Below are positions 43,783 to 56,695 of a stretch of 64,000 nt of DNA, in pieces. The stretch lies in assembly GCF_000003195.3 (NCBI RefSeq), contig NC_012877.2, positions 25,563,838 to 25,627,837 on the forward strand, read 5' to 3'. The stretch comes from Sorghum bicolor (taxonomy: Eukaryota; Streptophyta; Magnoliopsida; Poales; Poaceae). The translations under genes and the position numbers were made by a program. The notes beneath the pieces are model-generated. The model ran no database searches, had not been told where the DNA came from, and saw nothing but the letters and a program-made list of their open reading frames with translations. Numbering within the stretch: position 1 is the first letter of the stretch; each line of letters opens with the position of its first letter.

Positions 43783-44325
43783 CTATCTAAGTAGCGTCTC
43801 CATACGCCCTGGCAGCAGAAGGTTTTTATCAAATCAATTAGGCTACAATATCAGATACTTTACTGCAAAGGGGTGGACAACCGCGCTGCAGACGCTTTAT
43901 CTCGTGTGCCAGTGCTGCAGTGTTCTGCTGTATCTGTAGCACAGCTGCAGTGGTTGCATGAGGTGGCTGTGTCCTATGAATCCGATAACTAGGTGCAACA
44001 AATGATTACTAAATTGGTGGTTGATCCTACCGCAGTGCCCCATTTTTCATTTTGGGATGGTCTATTGTGCTGCAACCAGCCTGTATGGATTGGTTGCAAC
44101 CTTGAGGTACAGACTCGAGTCGTTGTTGCAATTCATGTTAGCACCATCGGTGGGTACTCTGGTATTCTAGTCACTTATCGCCGTGTCAAGCAGTTGTTCG
44201 CTTGGAAGGGTCTCAAATCAGCTGTGCAGGAGTTTGTCCGCTCTTGTTTCATTTGTCAGCAGGCAAACCCCGACCGCTATCGCTGACCGGGTCTCCTACA
44301 GCCTCTATCAGTTCCTGACCATGCC
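43783..44325 (+). pseudogene. Chromovirus RNase H end/integrase N-terminus, copy 2
   Basis: Duplicate of 30,848-31,390, with near-identical reading (FVRSCFICQQANPDRYR at the end) and a few substitutions. Confidence 0.78.
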
Positions 44326-45408
44326 TGTTATTGACGCTAATTAACTCCAATTTTCAACCATCAACTATTCACAGAAGAGACCTAAAATGACTTATAAAGT
44401 AAGGTTATAGGGGTTTATTCTAATAAGTTCCATGAGTTGTGTTGTTCTCACTTGTCTTGTAGGATATTCAATATTTCACCATATAAAAGTATCTCAAGTG
44501 AACAATCTAAGTACACCATTGTAGAGAGCTCATCGAGACGATCGAGATAGACATATCATTTTCCATACTTGGAGCACCAGAGAGGAAGTCCTTGATGGAT
44601 ACGACTCGAAAGACTCTAAAAGATCCTATAACCATCATCCATTACAAGACCCACTGACAAGATTCCACAGCTCTGTGAAATAATATTTTTTAGGGATTTA
44701 TCTAGAAGCAGGGAAAGGAAAGAATCCATCCATGACACGACTCGTTGCGCAAACAGATCGAAAAGAGGCACTAAAAGGATGTAGAAGATACCGAAAGACT
44801 CAGGAATGAAGCAGAAGACCGACGGTGGCCAGGTGGGGCTGGCCGGCCCCACATGCTAGGACGGCCAGCCTAGGCCCACCTAGAAGCCACCTCTCCTTCG
44901 TGTGACGGCCTCCAACCGACCTCTACGACGTATATTGACCCCTGTTCTATGTCAGTTTGATCCAAGGGCTACGGTTCATCCCACCGTTCTATATAAGCGG
45001 AGGCAGACCTCCCCTAAAGCAGCAATCGATCAATCAATCCATCATAGTTCAATTTAGAGCTCCATCAACTAGGGCATAGCTAGAAACACAAGAATATGAA
45101 TTAGAGGAGTCAAGCAACGCATGGATTTCAGATGGAGTCACGAGGAGGCTAGGTAAAGCCTTGTAATTGTTTCTTGTATTCAATATTGTTAATCTATTTG
45201 AGTTATTTGTCTTCTAGTTCATTATGTTTATTTTCTAGTTCATCTTTTGTTCTTCTAGTTCATCAATTAGATTGTCTAATTCATCTTGTTCTTGTTCTAG
45301 TTCGTCTAGTTCATTGTGTTCTTGTATAGTTCATGTTTTCCTCTAGTTTTTATTCTAGTTCGTGTATGAGTCGAATACTTGATATGACTTGGTATAGTTA
45401 TATATTTA
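44326..45408 (+). mobile_element. Athila-like LTR fragment, segment 1 (copy 2)
   Basis: Starts TGTTATTGACGC. Segments continue at 49,210-49,321 and 49,830-49,926. After the complete Athila-like element the same LTR resumes at 58,363 (GTGACAG|CTTCGTTGAGTCC), matching GTGACAGCTTTATTGATTC in the left Athila-like LTR at about 6,793. Confidence 0.65.
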
Positions 45409-48400
45409 TCTATACTATAATGGATCAATCAAAGCTATGCTAGGTACACCCAAGATTACATCCCCCGCTGAGAGAGTCTAGCCTTTATGCACCCAGAAAA
45501 ATACACCCAGCAAATTAACTTTGTTAAAATCAAATGCTAAAAAACATTCATTTGAACCTTCAAAACAATCCTATGGCCCTGATACATTTCAGGCTTCAAC
45601 GCAGGCTTCAACGCGCGGCATCGCCAGGCTTCAAAGGCGCAACGTCCACTACAAACACCTGCGATCGAACCCTGCTACCACCAAAAAAATTAAAATAATA
45701 CACGCGCCGCGCAAAACCCTATGCCGGCGGCTCCACACTTCTGAAGACGGCCTTCGACCACGCCGCCGCCACACAAGCCAGTTGCAGCCACGACCTTGCC
45801 TGGCCGCGTGCAGCCACCGGCGCTGGAGGTGGGGGAAGCGAGACGGGGTCAGGACTGGAGACGGCGGCAGCGGCGGCTCCATGCGCAGGGCTTTGATTTC
45901 AACAAAGTTAATTTGCTACCGATTTGGGCGAAGGGCATGGGTGATGCAGACGCGTCCCTGACCCCCGCGTCCTCACGAAGTGGGAGGACCGTGACTCCTC
46001 TGCCTCCCACGACCGCCGCTCCATGGATCCAATGACAATGACATCAACTGCATCCAGGGGCCCAAAGCCTCCTGTATCTCCTTCAAAGACTCCGTCTGCC
46101 CCTGCTAAGGCTACATGGTTGCCAAGAAGTACATGTACACCATCGAGTACGTGAGTGCCCTCTGCACCGCTCTGCTCCTTTGTGATGATCCGATAGTAGT
46201 TTCTATCTGCTGCAGATAGTCTTGCTGTAATTAGGCGCAGTTTGGTGGCCAAATTGGGCTCAGATCTGGTTATATAAGTGATGGAGAAAATAAGCTAGGG
46301 TTAATTTGTTTGTTTTCTCCGGTTGAGATGAATTGAGCTGTGAAATTTGGGATATATATAATATAATGCATCCTTGATTGAAATTGTGAGATGTAAAGTG
46401 TTGACGTCTTTGCTGTTACCTATCGTGTTAATTATGGTTGTAGTGCTGTGATCTAGGTAGGTAGAATAAAAATTTCATGAGTTTCAGGTGATTGATTGAT
46501 CCGATGATTTGGATACTGTCTCCTTAATGGGTTACTGATATTTGGTCAAATGGAGCATTTGGAGCTTCCACTATTTTAAATTAATATCTCGATGACTCAA
46601 AGATAATTGGTCAACCATTGAAGAAGGTTGGAAGTTTGGCTATATGCATCGTTGAACTTTGGGCATTGTGAGGTTTCTCTTATCACTTTTCTTGTCAGAT
46701 ATAGCACTTGTAGTTCAGTGTACAATATGATGTATATTTGACAAGAGAATCTATCTTTTGCAAACCGTTGTCTGACATTCGGAAATCTAAGCATGGCTGG
46801 TTCATGACCAAAGGCCTACCTGGATGATCATCTTTGCACTTGTCATTTTCTTGTCTTCATGGTCATGGAGGAGTCACCAAAATTTTGGAGAAATCAGCTA
46901 TCATAAATTCCTGATAGTTTATTCTTTTTATATGGCCATCAACTGTCCCCTTTGATTTTAAGATGTGTATAAATGATTTTTTATTTATTTTGTCTAGCAT
47001 CAACTAAGCTGCGTATTTATATGGTTCAAGAGGATTAATTCCTACTGTCATGAACCTGCATTTCATGCACAATTGTTTTATAGATTTCTTAGATTGATTC
47101 AAGTTCCTAACTTTTTTTTCTGCATGTTGCAGCAACTAGCTGATGGAGGGAAAGCCAAACAGAAGCATGAAAAACAAGCCCATGGGCGTCATTATATAGC
47201 GCCACCGAGGGTCAAAACGATGCAGCCGCATGACAAATGACGGAGGAGCTTGTTGGCTTCCCCGCATACAATGATGGCGAGGGCCCTTCAGCTACTTCTG
47301 TGTCGACTTCGAGGGCCTGCAGCATCAGGTGCGTTGGTGATGTGCAAGCTATGGCTATGAAGTTAGGTGTTGGTTTCCAATGGTGTGTGCTTTTTTGGCA
47401 GATTGATGAGCTGGCCTTGCTCATAGGTAAAACTGTTGAGATTATCCATTGTCGTGAGATCAAGCGAGTGGACAAAAGAATGACTCAGCATTAGTCATCT
47501 CTGAAGACACATTCATGCCCCCATGGGCTGATTGTTGGCTTCTGCCTGCGATGTGTCTAGGTATATAAAAGGGATAATGAATCAACTTGGCCTTGTTGTT
47601 TGTGAAGATGTTGTTGGACTGTTGGTAACATACTTGGCTGCTGGTGAGTTGGCCTTTGACAGTCCTCAAATTCTCTGCTTTTGGTTTGTTCCTTGGATTT
47701 AGGAATCATGCAATGATTCTACAGTAATAGTATATAAGATCTAGCTGAAGTGTCTCTTGTTAAATTTGCTTCATAAACTTACAAGTCAACTCGAATGGTT
47801 GGTGCTTGTGGCTTGATTTCTAACCATTTGACTTATGTTTAAGCTTTCTTTCTTACTGGTCTTGCTACACTATTAATTTTTTAGGAATCTTTGCCTCTGA
47901 TGGTTTAGATCACAAGATAAGGCTGGTGAGATTAAACATTCAGTTTTATTTTTTGGCAATAGCCTTCTTCGTTCGTCGTTCCAGTTGTCATGTCCTAACT
48001 ATGTGTTTTTTTGCCATGAATCTTAATCTATCTTCCTCCATACCTATAAAGAAAGTCGTTTAGGACAACGACATGGTTTCCAAAACCTAACTTTGACTCT
48101 TTATTTTTGTGAAAATATTTATCAAAAAGTGATATATGTATATTTTATGAAAGTATTTTTCAAGACAAATATATTCACATGGTTTTCACATTTCTAAACT
48201 CAACAACTTAAAAGTTATTCATGAAAAGTGCAAATTATTAAAAATTAAGCATTATATAAGTTGCCAATTATAGACATTTATTGAAAAACAAGGGTAGCAG
48301 TACAAAAGAAGACAAGTTGTAACCTCAGGGTAAATTATTAGAACCAAAGGCAAGTTATTATATAACTCACAAAGTTTTAGCAAATTGTATAATAATAATT

Positions 48401-49209
48401 TTTGGGGCATGTGTGCTTTGTGGAAGTCGGAGGGATTTTTTTTGCTGTAATGGTGGTGGCGGCAACGATCTGCGTGGATGACAAGGCTGCTTGCGCCACC
48501 GTGGAATGTGTGAGGATCGAGAAGCTGGATCCTGTTGCCTAGGGTTGATGGCCATGTCGGCGGCGGCGATCTGTGTGGATGGGAGACCGCCTGCACCATC
48601 GTGGAATGCGCAAGGATTGATAGGATCCCGCTGCCTAGGGATGACATGCATGGTGGCGATCCTCTGCCTCCTCCATCTTCTGTTAGGGCTAGAGCTGTGC
48701 CTGTGGTCCTGTGCACTTACCCTCCTCTCCTCCTCATGGTACATTTCTACCGTGACTATACACCGCCAAGCCCAACTCCTACTGATTTCTCTACACCAAA
48801 TTCACAAGCTTTTGATTCTTTTTCAGGGCAGATGGGATTGCTTATTATCGGCGCGAGCTTCCATGCCAGAAGGTTGTGACCTACCGACAAGGTGCTTTCG
48901 AAGAGGGGAATACAGGTGAGGCGTTGATTATGCTACAAAAGTGGTTTTGAGTTTGGTGCTCTCTAGATCATTTTGGTTCTTGCCACTTGCCGGACATTGA
49001 GGGATAAGGCTCCGTTAGTTCCAGATGACTTGTTATTAGATGGTTGAGCCGAGACAATTTTATTATGACTTGATATGTATAGGTATTTTTTAGATTATAT
49101 ACATGATCATATACAATTGTGTGAATCTTGAACTATGAAAAAATTATTTAGTTATTTTCATGTACATTCTTGAAATAAAACCGTAGCGTTAGCACGGGCA
49201 CTATACTAG
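45409..49209 (+). mobile_element. Helitron C, copy 2
   Basis: Duplicate of 32,474-36,277 by block duplication, not a separate transposition. 5' TCTATACTATAATGG; 3' hairpin at 49,181-49,197 and CTAG at 49,206-49,209. Confidence 0.8.
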
Positions 49210-49321
49210 CAATTATAATGTTTGTTGCCTACATTAATTATATGTTTAGTATAGTTGGATTAGCTTTGTGTTTATGCCCTTGTTTGTATAGCGCTTACCC
49301 TTTGAACTCACTGGTGGGTGA

Positions 49322-49829
49322 CAAAGAAAAAATAGTGGGCTATAGCGGCGTTATAGCTGCTGGATAGGCTTGCCGCTAAGCTATTTGTATTTTTTCTACT
49401 ATCATAACTTTCACCACTATTATGAGCTATGGCGCTGCTAAGTTGCATGTATTACAACAAATTTCACTGCTATAACACGCTATTGCGCCGCTAAGATAAA
49501 TCTTCTCTGTCTGACTCTCAAAACTGTATCTTAGACTAGATTATCATTTATCATTTCAAACTAATTTGGTATTTTTGACAATAAAGCTTTCATGAACCAT
49601 GCTGTAATGTCATATCGGTATTTTGTAATGTTACCTAAACTTATGAAAACATATTTTTATTCATCAAAATTCATATTTACCATGTCTTTTTCATCAATTA
49701 CTCATGTTTTTTCATGTATTTGTTTTATAAAAAATGCTATATGTCACAACACCACTATAGCACTGCCATAGCTGCATAGCTGCTAAAAAAGTTGCCACTA
49801 TTTTCAATAGCCTGCTATTTTAAACTTTG
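49322..49829. mobile_element. hAT-type MITE, copy 2
   Basis: Duplicate of 36,390-36,897, with the same TIRs and flanking 8-mers. Confidence 0.65.
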
Positions 49830-49926
49830 CTGGGTGGTAGACGTTGTATAGCGTGGTGCTTAGACAATGCCTATCTACGAATGTACCCTATGTTCCTGGT
49901 CATGTGGTAGATCGCGAAGGTGACAG

Positions 49927-51582
49927 TGTTGAAATTTGCTACTGTCATCACTAAAAATAGAGATAAACCCTATCCCTAGCAACAACACCAGAAATGCACG
50001 ATAAATAATTAACTTGTCAAATAGCAACTAACCACTCAAACATTCCTAAACATGAGGAAGGTTGTCATCCCTAATTACATTGCTAGGAATTTAATATAAA
50101 TCCACATGTTCTACTTCAACTAGACAGAGAATAAAAGATATGAATATAATTATAAACTAAATGAGTTCTGCAAACGGACATATAATTATACCATTGTAGC
50201 ATTTTACCTAGAAAAGTAACCAGGTTGTCGATTTATATTTATACCACTAGGAAGGCTGAGTGTTAAACTATAATCTATTATATTGATAGGAAACTATATA
50301 GGATGAATAAATGATATGACCCAAGTCGTATAATCTATTCATAACAGGCAAAGGTCACAAGATAATATAGATAAATAATAATGATAGCATAATCATCAAG
50401 TATCATAATTAAGGATAATCATAAGGGCATCTACTAGTCATAATAATAGTTAGCCAATGGATAAACTAGGGAGTTTAATCTAAGGTAATTCTAAAACTAC
50501 GCTAATGAATAACTCTAATTAGTGCAATTACATCTAGAAATCATCGTTAAGTCAACCCTATATCATAATTACATGTGAGGAGGCATCAACTAATGAGGGT
50601 TTTAAGACACAAGGGTCACCTCCTTCGCGACCGCGCCCATGCTTGTCCTACGTATGGAGAGTGGACTACAGAGGAACCAATGCAGCTGTGACCGCGGACT
50701 ACCACACGTCCCGGCACGTCAGGATGCACTCGTAGAAAAATAAGATATATAGACACCACGTCTACATATTGTCTATCATTTACCCAACGATCGATCATGT
50801 AAACGTTATACAAGCAATTACATGAATTCAATAAGATGAAACCAACTATCCTAGACATATAATCAAAGTAGAAGATGACTAATGCAATTAAGAATATATG
50901 AATCTATTAAGAATAAAGTCTCCCTAATATATAATTAAATACTATAAAGTAAGAACTAGATTTATTACTGAACTCTTGCGCTCTAGACCGACGCAGGGGT
51001 CCAGATCCCGATGAAGAACTAGATCTCCTCTACTTCTAATCTAACTAACTAGAACTATGAGCTAGAAGGCTCTTGATGAACTTGAAGGCACTTGATGCTT
51101 GATGGCTTGAGGCCTTGATGAATAATCAAGTGGCTCTCTCCAGGGCAATCTACTTATGTATTTATAGTCCGGTGGGATGCGCGTGCGCCATAGGATCAAA
51201 CTGACTTAACCAAGGGCCGAGATGCATTAGGAGAGGCGGTGGAGGAAGCTTGCGGAAGAGGGGGCCGAAACCCTAAAGGGGGGCACCGACCGGCGTTAGG
51301 GTGGGGCCAGCCGGCTCCACCTGGCAGCCACCAGGTCCCCCGTTGCTTCGGGTGCCTTCTCGATCCTTCCTGAGTCTTCTTGCGACGTTTCCCATGGCGG
51401 ATAAGTTTTGTGTTTATTTTGCACTAGAGTCCCTCTTTTCAGCTTTCATGAAATTCACCCTGGAAAATACAAACTATGCAATACTTGTGGAAATTGTCAG
51501 ATAAAACCCTAGACTAGTGTGTTTTCATGTTTTCCTTCAGGTCTAAAGTTATAATAAAAGTTAATGTTATCGACCGTCAACA
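49927..51582 (-). repeat. 3' LTR of the complete Athila-like element
   Basis: 1,656 bp. Minus-strand start TGTTGACGGTCGATAAC next to the PPT (minus AGCTCGGGGGAAT, 51,583-51,596). Confidence 0.88.
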
Positions 51583-53800
51583 ATTCCCCCGAGCTTACCT
51601 TTTGCTAGTCCCTTGGCAAACCAAGCCTAAGCAGTATATGCATTTGGATCAAGAGTTGCCACAATGTTTTCATTCTTTCCAAGTACACATGCTCCCAAAC
51701 AAAGATTTTCCTCTGGATTAGTTAATAACTGCTCTAATCTTCAAACTTACGCGTTTTACCCTTAACCATGGGGCTTTACAGCTTTTGCATGAGTCTTGAG
51801 CAATCAGAAGACAGAATAATCAGGTCAAGCACTATGTCTCAGATTCTTTGTACATTAGTCTAGAGTTTTTATAAGTTTTCAGAATAAAACTTAGAGCTTA
51901 ATTGTAAGACACCCTCAAGTCTCTCATTGTATGTGGTATTTATGGTTCTCCCTTGAGGCATTAATGATGTTATCCCTCCTATAGCTAAAAGTATATATAT
52001 GGTAGAGCTTATAGGAGTGCTAATAACAAGGATAAGCATACTTGCAATGCATGTATTGTAAAGTCAACTAATGGATCCATAGAGAATCGAGGCATACAAT
52101 CAAACCAAGGTGTGCATATGTATGGAATATGGTGGATAGGTGCATTTGTGGTATTTGTGGCTAATTTATATTTCTTTGGAAATAGCTCTCTATTGAAACT
52201 TTTCAGGAAAAACATGGGCTATCTCTCTCTTTTTTTTAATTCAAGGAGGCGGGCATCTAGTACCCATTATTTTAATTATTTGGACACTTGTCCATCTTTT
52301 ACTCCCTTTTCTTCTTTTATATTTTTGTATAGCCACATGTATCCTTTGAATACGATAAATGATCAGAGAGGTGATAACAAGAACTTAGAACATTAAAGAC
52401 AAGGGTTATCCTATAGGGTGATTGTTGGTGTTACTCCTAGTGTAGGAGAAAAACATGATTGATGAACATGGAAATGATTGCGATTACTCCTAGTGTAGGA
52501 ATAATGCATATGTGAACTGGAGTGTGTATGTGATCTTGGTTTTAAAAGCATGACAAGACTCTCGTAAGGTATACTACAAAGGTTGACTAAACTCAATGCA
52601 AAGCAAGAAGCATAATTGTGAAAAAGTTTTCCTAACTCTAAATGTGTATTATATATGGCTTTGGTAGGAATTTACTTTGTCATATAAGAGCTCATCATGT
52701 AGGATTTTGGGTTTTCAAAATAAATCTCCAGAACTTAGTAATGCTAGGAATAAGATAAATAGCAGCTTAGTCTTTTAATGATCATATCAACCAACTACCT
52801 AGACTTAGCTCAAACTTATGCCTCCACAAGTTGCAGGTTCAGAGTAAATCTTCAAAGTAAAATAATAATGTCCAAAACTCGAGAAAATCTAAAGTTGGAA
52901 TCTAGGTACTTGTAAAGAATAGAGCAACTATTCACTATTTCCAAGGCAAAATTTTGATGTTAATCAATTTTTATTTAGCTCTAGTTTAAATTGACTCTAA
53001 ACAGACTCTAACATCTAACTAATTATAAACTCACAAAAAGACTCTTTGACTTTGTGGACCTTCATGTGCCCACATATTTTTGGTATTTTTATGACTGTAT
53101 AGACTCGATAATCACTTAGGTACAATTACTTAGTAAATAGTGGATGCTCCTTCCCCCAAGCTAGATGGTTGCAATACTTGGCGTAGATGTCCTTTAGAGC
53201 GAGCTAGCTAGTAGCGAACCCGGTGGGTGCCATTGATAAACTCTCTCCTTGCTATGATGTTATTTCTACATAGTAATACTCCAACAAGAAAACCAAAACT
53301 CGAGGCTTGAATTTAATAAAAGGTTGGTGGTCAGCCAATTAGCAATTCATTATTCTTATGAGCCAATTTTAATGTTGTTTGATTTAACAGGATTTTACTT
53401 TTCTCTTCTTTTTTTGAATTTTCTATTTATGATGCATGAAATAAATATGAATGCTATTTATTTATTTTTTATGCCACCACAGTAAATATTCCTAAGGGGT
53501 TGCCATGAGTATATTCACATTGGGCTTTGGTATTTATGATGCAGTAACTGAAGTAGTAAATATTTGTTTGTATTTTGTATTAATATGCCAAGAGAAATAA
53601 ATATGCTACTAAGTGTACTAAAGCAAAATTACTAATGCATGCTAATTTAACTAGATAACTACCATTCTGACCTTAAGGCTAGGGTACGGAATTTAAAGTC
53701 TTCTAACACGACTTTAGATGGCAGAGAGGACTTACTCAGTGTGTTCATTGTCTGAATTAACCTCAGTCAACTTCCCGTCTTGTAGTGATGCGTCACGTGC
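51583..53800 (-). other. 3' non-coding internal region of the Athila-like element
   Basis: AT-rich, stops in every frame, no recognisable domain. Short open frames are fortuitous. Confidence 0.6.
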
Positions 53801-54026
53801 GTCTTTCTACCATCTTGCTTCTGTCTTTCTCGCTTCATCCTTCTCTAGTTCTAACTTTTCAGCTTTGTTCTCCTTTTCCCAGGCTTCTAATTGGGCTAAG
53901 ATCTCCTCTTTCTCTTTCTTGGCAATTTGGTCCATCCTTTCAGCTTCTTCGGCCCACTCACTCCATCGGGGTGCTTGTGTGTTCTCTTCTTGCTCCGTGA
54001 AGCGAACTTCATATTTCACAATCTTC

Positions 54027-56539
54027 CTAGGAAAGTCTTCCCATCTGCAGTAAGGCTGGGCAACCTGACGGCGGGCTTAGCGTCTTCTCCTTTCCGGCAG
54101 GTAGGTTGAAGTGGATATGCCCTGATCTGATGTAGATGTTGGCTTTGGCTGTGTAGAGGAACGGTCTTTCCAAGAGGATTGGGGACTCATCATCTCTCTG
54201 CATGTCAAGAACTAGAATCTCTATAGGTATATATTGTTCTTGAATTCTTACCATTACATCCTTGACTGCTCCTTTCAGGAACCTTAATGATTGATCTGCT
54301 ATCTGCAACTGTATATATGTTGGGTATTAAGGTAAGTCAAATAACTCATCATATACCTGTTTTGACATTACATTGCAGCCTGATCCAGTGTTACAAATGG
54401 TGTGGGGGAAGGTGGTGCTTTTGATTGTGCATTCAATGATTGGAACTCCTGGATCACCTCTCTTGATTGGAAATGGTTTGGGTAGCATATGATCATTCTC
54501 TGTGTTGAGAGCGATGATCAATTGAGTTGCTTCTGCAGGTGTATGCTTGGTCCTCCTCCGTCTTCTATTGTTTCTATTATTCTTCTTCTTCGGCATTGAT
54601 TGATGTTCTGGCTTTCCTTGTTGGTAAAATTGCTTCGGGGCTTCAGGACATTGTTCTTGAATTTGAATCTCTCCTTCTTGTCCTTGATGATAGGACCATC
54701 TTGGCGTACTCCACATAGATGATGGCTTTTGTTGTGCACAAGAATGGTCTATCCAAAATGATGGGTGCCTTCTCATCTACTCTTGTCTCCATGACCACGA
54801 AGTCAACTAGGACATATGATTACCCCACTCTAATGACAACTTCTTCTAGTACTCCCTCAGGGTAGCAAATGGACTGATCTGCAAGCTGCAAATGCATATT
54901 TGTGTACAACAGGGAATCATTTAATATTTTCTCATAAATTACCTTGGGCATGATGTTGACACTTGCGCCAAAGTCACAGATAGCCTTTGGAAAGCTGTGG
55001 CATCCTATGATGATTGGAATAACAGGTCTTCCAGGGTCTCCCATCTTCTCTGGTAGATAGTGGTCAATCCATTGTGCAGCTGCAGGCTCAATATGATATT
55101 GGGTTGCATTGTGAATATCAACAAGGTTAGCAATTTCGAAATCTTCTGGTTGGCCTGGAATCTTGCCTTTTTCTAATGGAGGAACAGTAGCAACTAATTG
55201 AGCTAATTGTGATTCTAGCATTTTATTGAAACTATGCTGATTCTTTATAGCAGAAGCAAAAGTATCCATCCTAGTATGTATGTTTTCCAAAGTTTTATCA
55301 TTGAATGTTAGTTTCCTAGTCATTTGATCTAGTAGTTTGGATTGACTAACAACTAATTCTCTCATAAGTGAAAAGTTGTTATTAAAATTATTACCTAGGT
55401 AATTACCTTGTCGAGGTTGTTGGTTCCACCCTTGATTTTGTTGAGGACGTTAATAGGTATTGTTATCGATGAAGTTCACATCCTCTTGCAGTGTAGGGCA
55501 ATTGACAGCTGAGTGCCTGTAGTCTCCACATACTTCACATGTCATATGAGAATCATTGATGTGCATGACTTCCTTCTTCTCTATGTCGAGCTTCTTCATG
55601 ATGAGGTCTAGCTTGGCAGTGACCATGTCAGCTTCCTTGAGATGATGGATTCCTCCTCCTTTCTTCCAAGACTGGGTACGTTCTTCATTGCATGTTGAAT
55701 TTGAGGCCATCTTATCAACAACTGCTTTAGCGTTTGAGAGCTTAAGTGAAGGAAAGCTCTCCCAGCTATAGCATCAATAGACTCACGGGTACTAGAGATA
55801 AGCCCATGATAAAAAGTCTGCATTAACAGTCACTCCACTATTCTAGGGTGAGGACAATCTTCAATGTAATTCTAGAATCTTTCCCATGCTTCAGTGAATG
55901 ATTCATCATATTGTTGTTGGAAACTTGAAATCTTGCCATGCAGAGCGTCTTGGCTGTTGGAAAGAATTTTGTTAGGAAAACAGTTGAGCAAAGGTCCCAT
56001 GTATTGTCTTTGTCTTTATTGGTGTAGAACCACTACTTGGCTTTCCCCAACAATGAGAACGGGAAAAGACGGAGTAAGATATCATCCTTTGGTACACCTC
56101 TGATTGTGAAGTTGCTGCAGATCTCTAGAAAGTGTTCTATGTTTGCACTTGCATCTTCATGAGCTTTTCCATAGAATTGGCTGGCTTGAACTATGGTAGT
56201 GAGAGCAGGCCTGAGCTCGAATCCATTCTCCCCAGTGTTGACTGCTGGTCCAGTCTGAATGTTTGCTGTTGTTGGGGCAGAGAACTATCACGGTGTCTTC
56301 TCAGCCATGTCTTCAAACATAGGAGCTAGGTTTCCACCTAACTCTTCTACTTGTTCTTCTAATTGTTCTTCAAATTCCTCTTCCAATGTTGGAACTAGCT
56401 CCTCTGAAGAGCTAGCTTGAGCAGTAGAGGGTGTTCTTGATGGTGATTCGAATTTGTCCCTTGCTTCTACAATCTTCTTCTTCCTAAGGAGTTTCTCTGG
56501 ATCTTCAGTAAAGTTTCTTGGAAGAGCAAAACCATTCAT
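54027..56539 (-). pseudogene. Athila-like gag plus two tandem retropepsin-like domains (frameshifted)
   Basis: Gag starts at ATG 56,539 (MNGFALPRNFTEDPEKLL) and passes through the core near 55,900-55,720 (QTFYHGLISSTRESIDAIAG). A CCHC knuckle CEVCGDYRHSAVNC lies at about 55,539-55,498. The first retropepsin-like domain (about 55,050-54,730) has GDPGRPVIPIIIGCHSF, CDFGASVN, QLADQSICYPEGVLEEV and, after a frameshift near 54,820, APIILDRPFL. A second follows (about 54,470-54,110): GDPGVPIIECTIKS, CNTGSGCN, QIADQSLRFLKGAVKDV and SPILLERPFLYTAKANIYI. In the second the catalytic Asp is Asn, so it is probably inactive. Several frameshifts and stops break the frame. A charged tail (54,019-53,807; AQLEAWEKENKAEKLELEKD) follows. 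Confidence 0.78.
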
Positions 56540-56669
56540 TCTTCACCCTGCATAAGATAAGAAAATGATAACGACGAAGGGGTGTACCTTATTGAGTAGA
56601 AATTGATTGGTAATATAACTTTATCCATGCGTATATATTTTATCAAAATATCCTAAGTTTATTATGCCT

Positions 56670-56687
56670 TCCCCAGCAATGGCGCCA
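56670..56687 (-). other. Primer-binding site of the Athila-like element
   Basis: Minus-strand TGGCGCCATTGCTGGGGA, the Athila-type PBS (tRNA-Asp type), preceded by TATCATTTT at the LTR edge. Confidence 0.8.
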
Positions 56688-56695
56688 AAAATGAT

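Larger units (their letters stand above)
42495..55425. repeat. Tandem duplication, copy 2
   Basis: Direct repeat of 29,561-42,494. It contains, in order, the 5' leader and 5' LTR of the gag-pro element (42,979-43,782), the chromovirus integrase remnant, the Athila-like LTR fragment, Helitron C, the MITE and most of the Athila-like element. Small indels seen relative to copy 1 include one extra G at about 43,321, a missing TA pair near 46,358, a missing A near 47,066 and four bases fewer near 51,853. Confidence 0.95.

Noticed and set aside
53718..54053. 111-codon plus-strand ORF (also at 40,789)
   Set aside because: It is antisense to the Athila-like charged tail and protease end; Ser/Phe-rich composition typical of a complementary-strand shadow.
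29561..55425. Two independent insertions of the same elements
   Set aside because: All elements, their order and their spacing are repeated together with identical flanks, so one block duplication explains both copies.
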